Position numbers and translations under genes: made by a program
Shown: positions 4,851 to 6,876 of the stretch, one piece after another
Numbering within the stretch: the first letter of the stretch is position 1
Layout of the letters: the number at the start of each line of letters is the position of its first letter
Assembly (NCBI GenBank): GCA_002292955.1
Contig: DBCH01000112.1
Location: 1-6,876, forward strand
Direction of reading: 5' to 3'
DNA: 6,876 nt
Source: Microbacteriaceae bacterium UBA963
GTDB taxonomy: Bacteria > Actinomycetota > Actinomycetes > Actinomycetales > Microbacteriaceae
Notes under the pieces: model-generated
Database searches by the model: none
What the model was told of the DNA's origin: nothing
What the model saw: only the letters and a program-made list of their open reading frames with translations

Positions 4851-6876
4851 GTGAGGTTGTGCCCTCGGTAAGTCTTCTCGACGGGCTCAACCCCCCACAG
4901 CGCGAGGCGGTTACCTATCGGGGTCCCGCCCTGCTCATTGTGGCCGGCGCCGGATCGGGTAAGACCCGTGTGCTCACCCACCGCATCGCTGGGCTGATCG
5001 CCAATCGCGAAGCGTGGCCCAGTCAAATTCTGGCCATCACGTTTACGAACAAGGCAGCTGCCGAGATGCGCGAGCGCGCCGAGGCCCTCATGGGTTCGGC
5101 CTCCGAGGGCATGTGGATCTCCACGTTCCACTCCGCGTGCGTGCGCATCCTGCGCCGCGAGGCCGAGAACTTTGGTTTCACCAAGAGCTTCACCATCTAC
5201 GACAGCCACGATTCGCGCACGCTCATCAAGCGGATTATCAAAGCGCAGGAGGCCGACGAATACGGTTGCACGGTAGCCGGTGTGGCCAGCCGCATCTCCA
5301 AAATCAAAAACGAGCTGGCCGATGCCGATTCGTTCGCGCGCACCGCCAACGAGAGCGACCCCAACGAACTCGCCTTCTTGGGTGTCTTTCGCGAGTATCA
5401 GCGTGCGCTGCAGGCCGCCAACGCTTTCGACTTCGACGACCTGATTGGCCAGACGGTCTTCCTGTTCCGGGCCTTTCCGCACGTGGCCGACGTTTATCGA
5501 AAGCGCTTTCGGCACGTTCTTGTCGACGAGTATCAGGACACCAACCACGCTCAGTACGCGCTGATTCACGAGCTCACCCGGGAAACCGAAGACGGTCAGC
5601 CGGGTGCGTCTCTCACCGTGGTGGGTGATTCCGACCAGTCGATCTACTCCTTCAGAGGCGCCGACATTCGCAACATCGCCGAGTTCGAAAGGGACTTTCC
5701 CGGCGCCAGCGTGATTCTGCTGGAGCAGAATTACCGCTCAACTCAGACCATTCTGAGCGCGGCCAACGCGGTGATTGCCAACAACTTCGATCGCAAAGCG
5801 AAGAACCTGTGGACCGATGTGGGCGCGGGCGACAAGATCCTTGGCTTCACCGGCTATTCGGCGCACGACGAAGCCCAGTTTGTGGTCGACGAGATCAATG
5901 CGCTGCACGCGCAGGGTATGGCCTACTCGCAGATGTCGGTGTTTTACCGAACGAACGCGCAGACACGTGCACTCGAAGAAATCTTTATCCGCTCGGCGTT
6001 GCCCTACCGGCTCATTGGCGGCACCAAGTTCTACGAGCGCGCCGAAATCAAAGATGCCTTGGCGTATCTCATCGCTGTGGTCAACCCCGCCGATGCCTTG
6101 GCCGTGCGTCGCATCCTCAACACGCCCAAGCGCGGGCTCGGGCCGGCCGCCGAAGCTCAGATTCAAAACTTTGCCGACCTGAACGGCATCACGGTTCGCG
6201 AAGCACTGCGCTCGGCCGACAGCCTCAGCTTTGGGCCCAAAGCGGTGCGGGCAATTTCCGACCTCAGCGCACTTCTCGACGAGGCCACGGCGCTCGCCGA
6301 CGGGGGAGCGGTCGCCGAGGTGCTCCAGGTGCTCATGCAAAAGACGGGCTACCTCGATCAACTGCGCACGTCGAAGGATCCACAAGACGAAGCGCGGGCC
6401 GAGAACGTTGATGAGCTCATGGCCGTCACCAAAGAGTTCGCCAAGAACAACCCCGAGGGCACGCTCATCGACTTCCTCACCGAGGTTGCCCTCGTGGCGG
6501 CTGCCGATGAGCTCGAGGATGAGTCCGGTTCGGTGAGCCTCATGACACTGCACACGGCCAAGGGCCTCGAGTACGACGCGGTCTTCATCACCGGCGTTGA
6601 AGAAGAGCTGTTGCCGCACCGCATGGCGGCCATGGAACCCGGCGGACCGGCCGAGGAGCGGCGCTTGTTCTATGTGGGCATCACCCGCGCTCGCCAACGG
6701 TTGTTTATTTCACTGGCGATGACTCGTGCGCAGTTTGGGCAGACGGCCCCCGCGGCTCCTTCCCGCTACCTGCAGGAGATTCCCACCGAACTCATCGAGT
6801 GGCGCGAGCAGCCCGGAATTCTCGGCGGTTGGCGCGATGCGCCCTCACGCGCCCTGGGCCGCTCGGGCGGCTGGGG
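4847..6876 (+). CDS. pcrA: ATP-dependent DNA helicase PcrA/UvrD, 3'-partial
   Basis: This is a superfamily 1A 3'-to-5' DNA helicase, acting in nucleotide excision repair, replication restart and recombination control. The visible 676 residues contain all helicase motifs in order: Q motif (Gln18 in LNPPQREAV), Walker A GAGSGKT (34-40, Lys39), Ia TFTNKAA (65-71), Walker B DEYQDTN (227-233), III GDSDQSIYSFRGAD (260-273), IV QNYRS (294-298), V MTLHTAKGLE (from 566) and VI EERRLFYVGITRAR (603-616). The frame stays open to the right edge, so the gene continues. Relatives are longer, and the missing end would hold the C-terminal tail, in which many PcrA/UvrD1 proteins carry a Tudor-like domain. The last visible residues (WRDAPSRALGRSGGW) look like the start of the Gly/Ser/Arg-rich linker to it. 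The ATG overlaps the phosphodiesterase stop (ATGA) without a clear ribosome binding site, pointing to coupled translation. PcrA/UvrD1 is preferred over UvrD2, but the tail that would settle this is outside. Confidence 0.95.
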   Translation, partial: MSEVVPSVSLLDGLNPPQREAVTYRGPALLIVAGAGSGKTRVLTHRIAGLIANREAWPSQILAITFTNKAAAEMRERAEALMGSASEGMWISTFHSACVRILRREAENFGFTKSFTIYDSHDSRTLIKRIIKAQEADEYGCTVAGVASRISKIKNELADADSFARTANESDPNELAFLGVFREYQRALQAANAFDFDDLIGQTVFLFRAFPHVADVYRKRFRHVLVDEYQDTNHAQYALIHELTRETEDGQPGASLTVVGDSDQSIYSFRGADIRNIAEFERDFPGASVILLEQNYRSTQTILSAANAVIANNFDRKAKNLWTDVGAGDKILGFTGYSAHDEAQFVVDEINALHAQGMAYSQMSVFYRTNAQTRALEEIFIRSALPYRLIGGTKFYERAEIKDALAYLIAVVNPADALAVRRILNTPKRGLGPAAEAQIQNFADLNGITVREALRSADSLSFGPKAVRAISDLSALLDEATALADGGAVAEVLQVLMQKTGYLDQLRTSKDPQDEARAENVDELMAVTKEFAKNNPEGTLIDFLTEVALVAAADELEDESGSVSLMTLHTAKGLEYDAVFITGVEEELLPHRMAAMEPGGPAEERRLFYVGITRARQRLFISLAMTRAQFGQTAPAAPSRYLQEIPTELIEWREQPGILGGWRDAPSRALGRSGGW

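Noticed and set aside
4799..5569. 256-codon minus-strand open frame across the phosphodiesterase/pcrA junction
   Set aside because: It covers the start and Walker motifs of pcrA on the other strand and is best explained as a GC-driven shadow frame.
5738..6697. 319-codon open frame on the minus strand opposite pcrA
   Set aside because: It is the antisense shadow of the helicase, which has all its conserved motifs in the + frame; the translation is low in recognisable structure and no promoter or ribosome binding site was seen.
1..6876. Defence system, mobile element, CRISPR or novel gene cluster
   Set aside because: Every gene falls into a known family with intact motifs and normal actinobacterial codon use. 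There are no transposase or integrase fragments, no terminal inverted repeats and no repeat-spacer pattern.

Overview
The window looks like a core chromosomal segment of a high-GC Gram-positive actinobacterium, most likely of the Microbacteriaceae type. This rests on the GC-rich third codon positions, the PcrA/UvrD1-type helicase, the DUF3817 and actinobacterial Bax-inhibitor-like membrane proteins, the compact overlapping genes, and two promoters with the leaderless layout common in Actinobacteria. The assignment comes from reading the sequence, not from a database search.

Layout, left to right: (1) an AraC-family regulator on +, probably cut at its 5' end by the window edge. (2) A small three-helix membrane protein (DUF3817 type) on +, apparently transcribed from a leaderless promoter (TAAACT six bases before its ATG). 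It overlaps by a GTGA junction with (3) guaA, the complete glutamine-hydrolysing GMP synthase. (4) A Bax inhibitor-1/YccA-family membrane protein on -, converging on guaA with only 7 bases between stop codons. (5) A 118-base divergent intergenic region (3740-3857) holding the promoters of the Bax-inhibitor gene (-) and of (6) a GlpQ-like glycerophosphodiester phosphodiesterase on +, also apparently leaderless (TACTCT six bases before its ATG). This gene overlaps by ATGA with (7) pcrA/uvrD, a superfamily 1 DNA helicase that runs off the right edge after motif VI.

Functionally this is housekeeping DNA: guanine nucleotide synthesis (guaA), phospholipid headgroup salvage (GDPD), DNA repair/replication helicase (pcrA), membrane proteins and one regulator. 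The + strand genes form two translationally coupled pairs, DUF3817-guaA and GDPD-pcrA. I see no RNA gene, mobile element, CRISPR array or phage remnant, no gene-free stretch over 300 bases, and no convincing undescribed system. The points most worth a second look are the two matching leaderless promoters and a near-perfect 15-base tandem duplication that copies the overlapping stop/start junction at the beginning of guaA.
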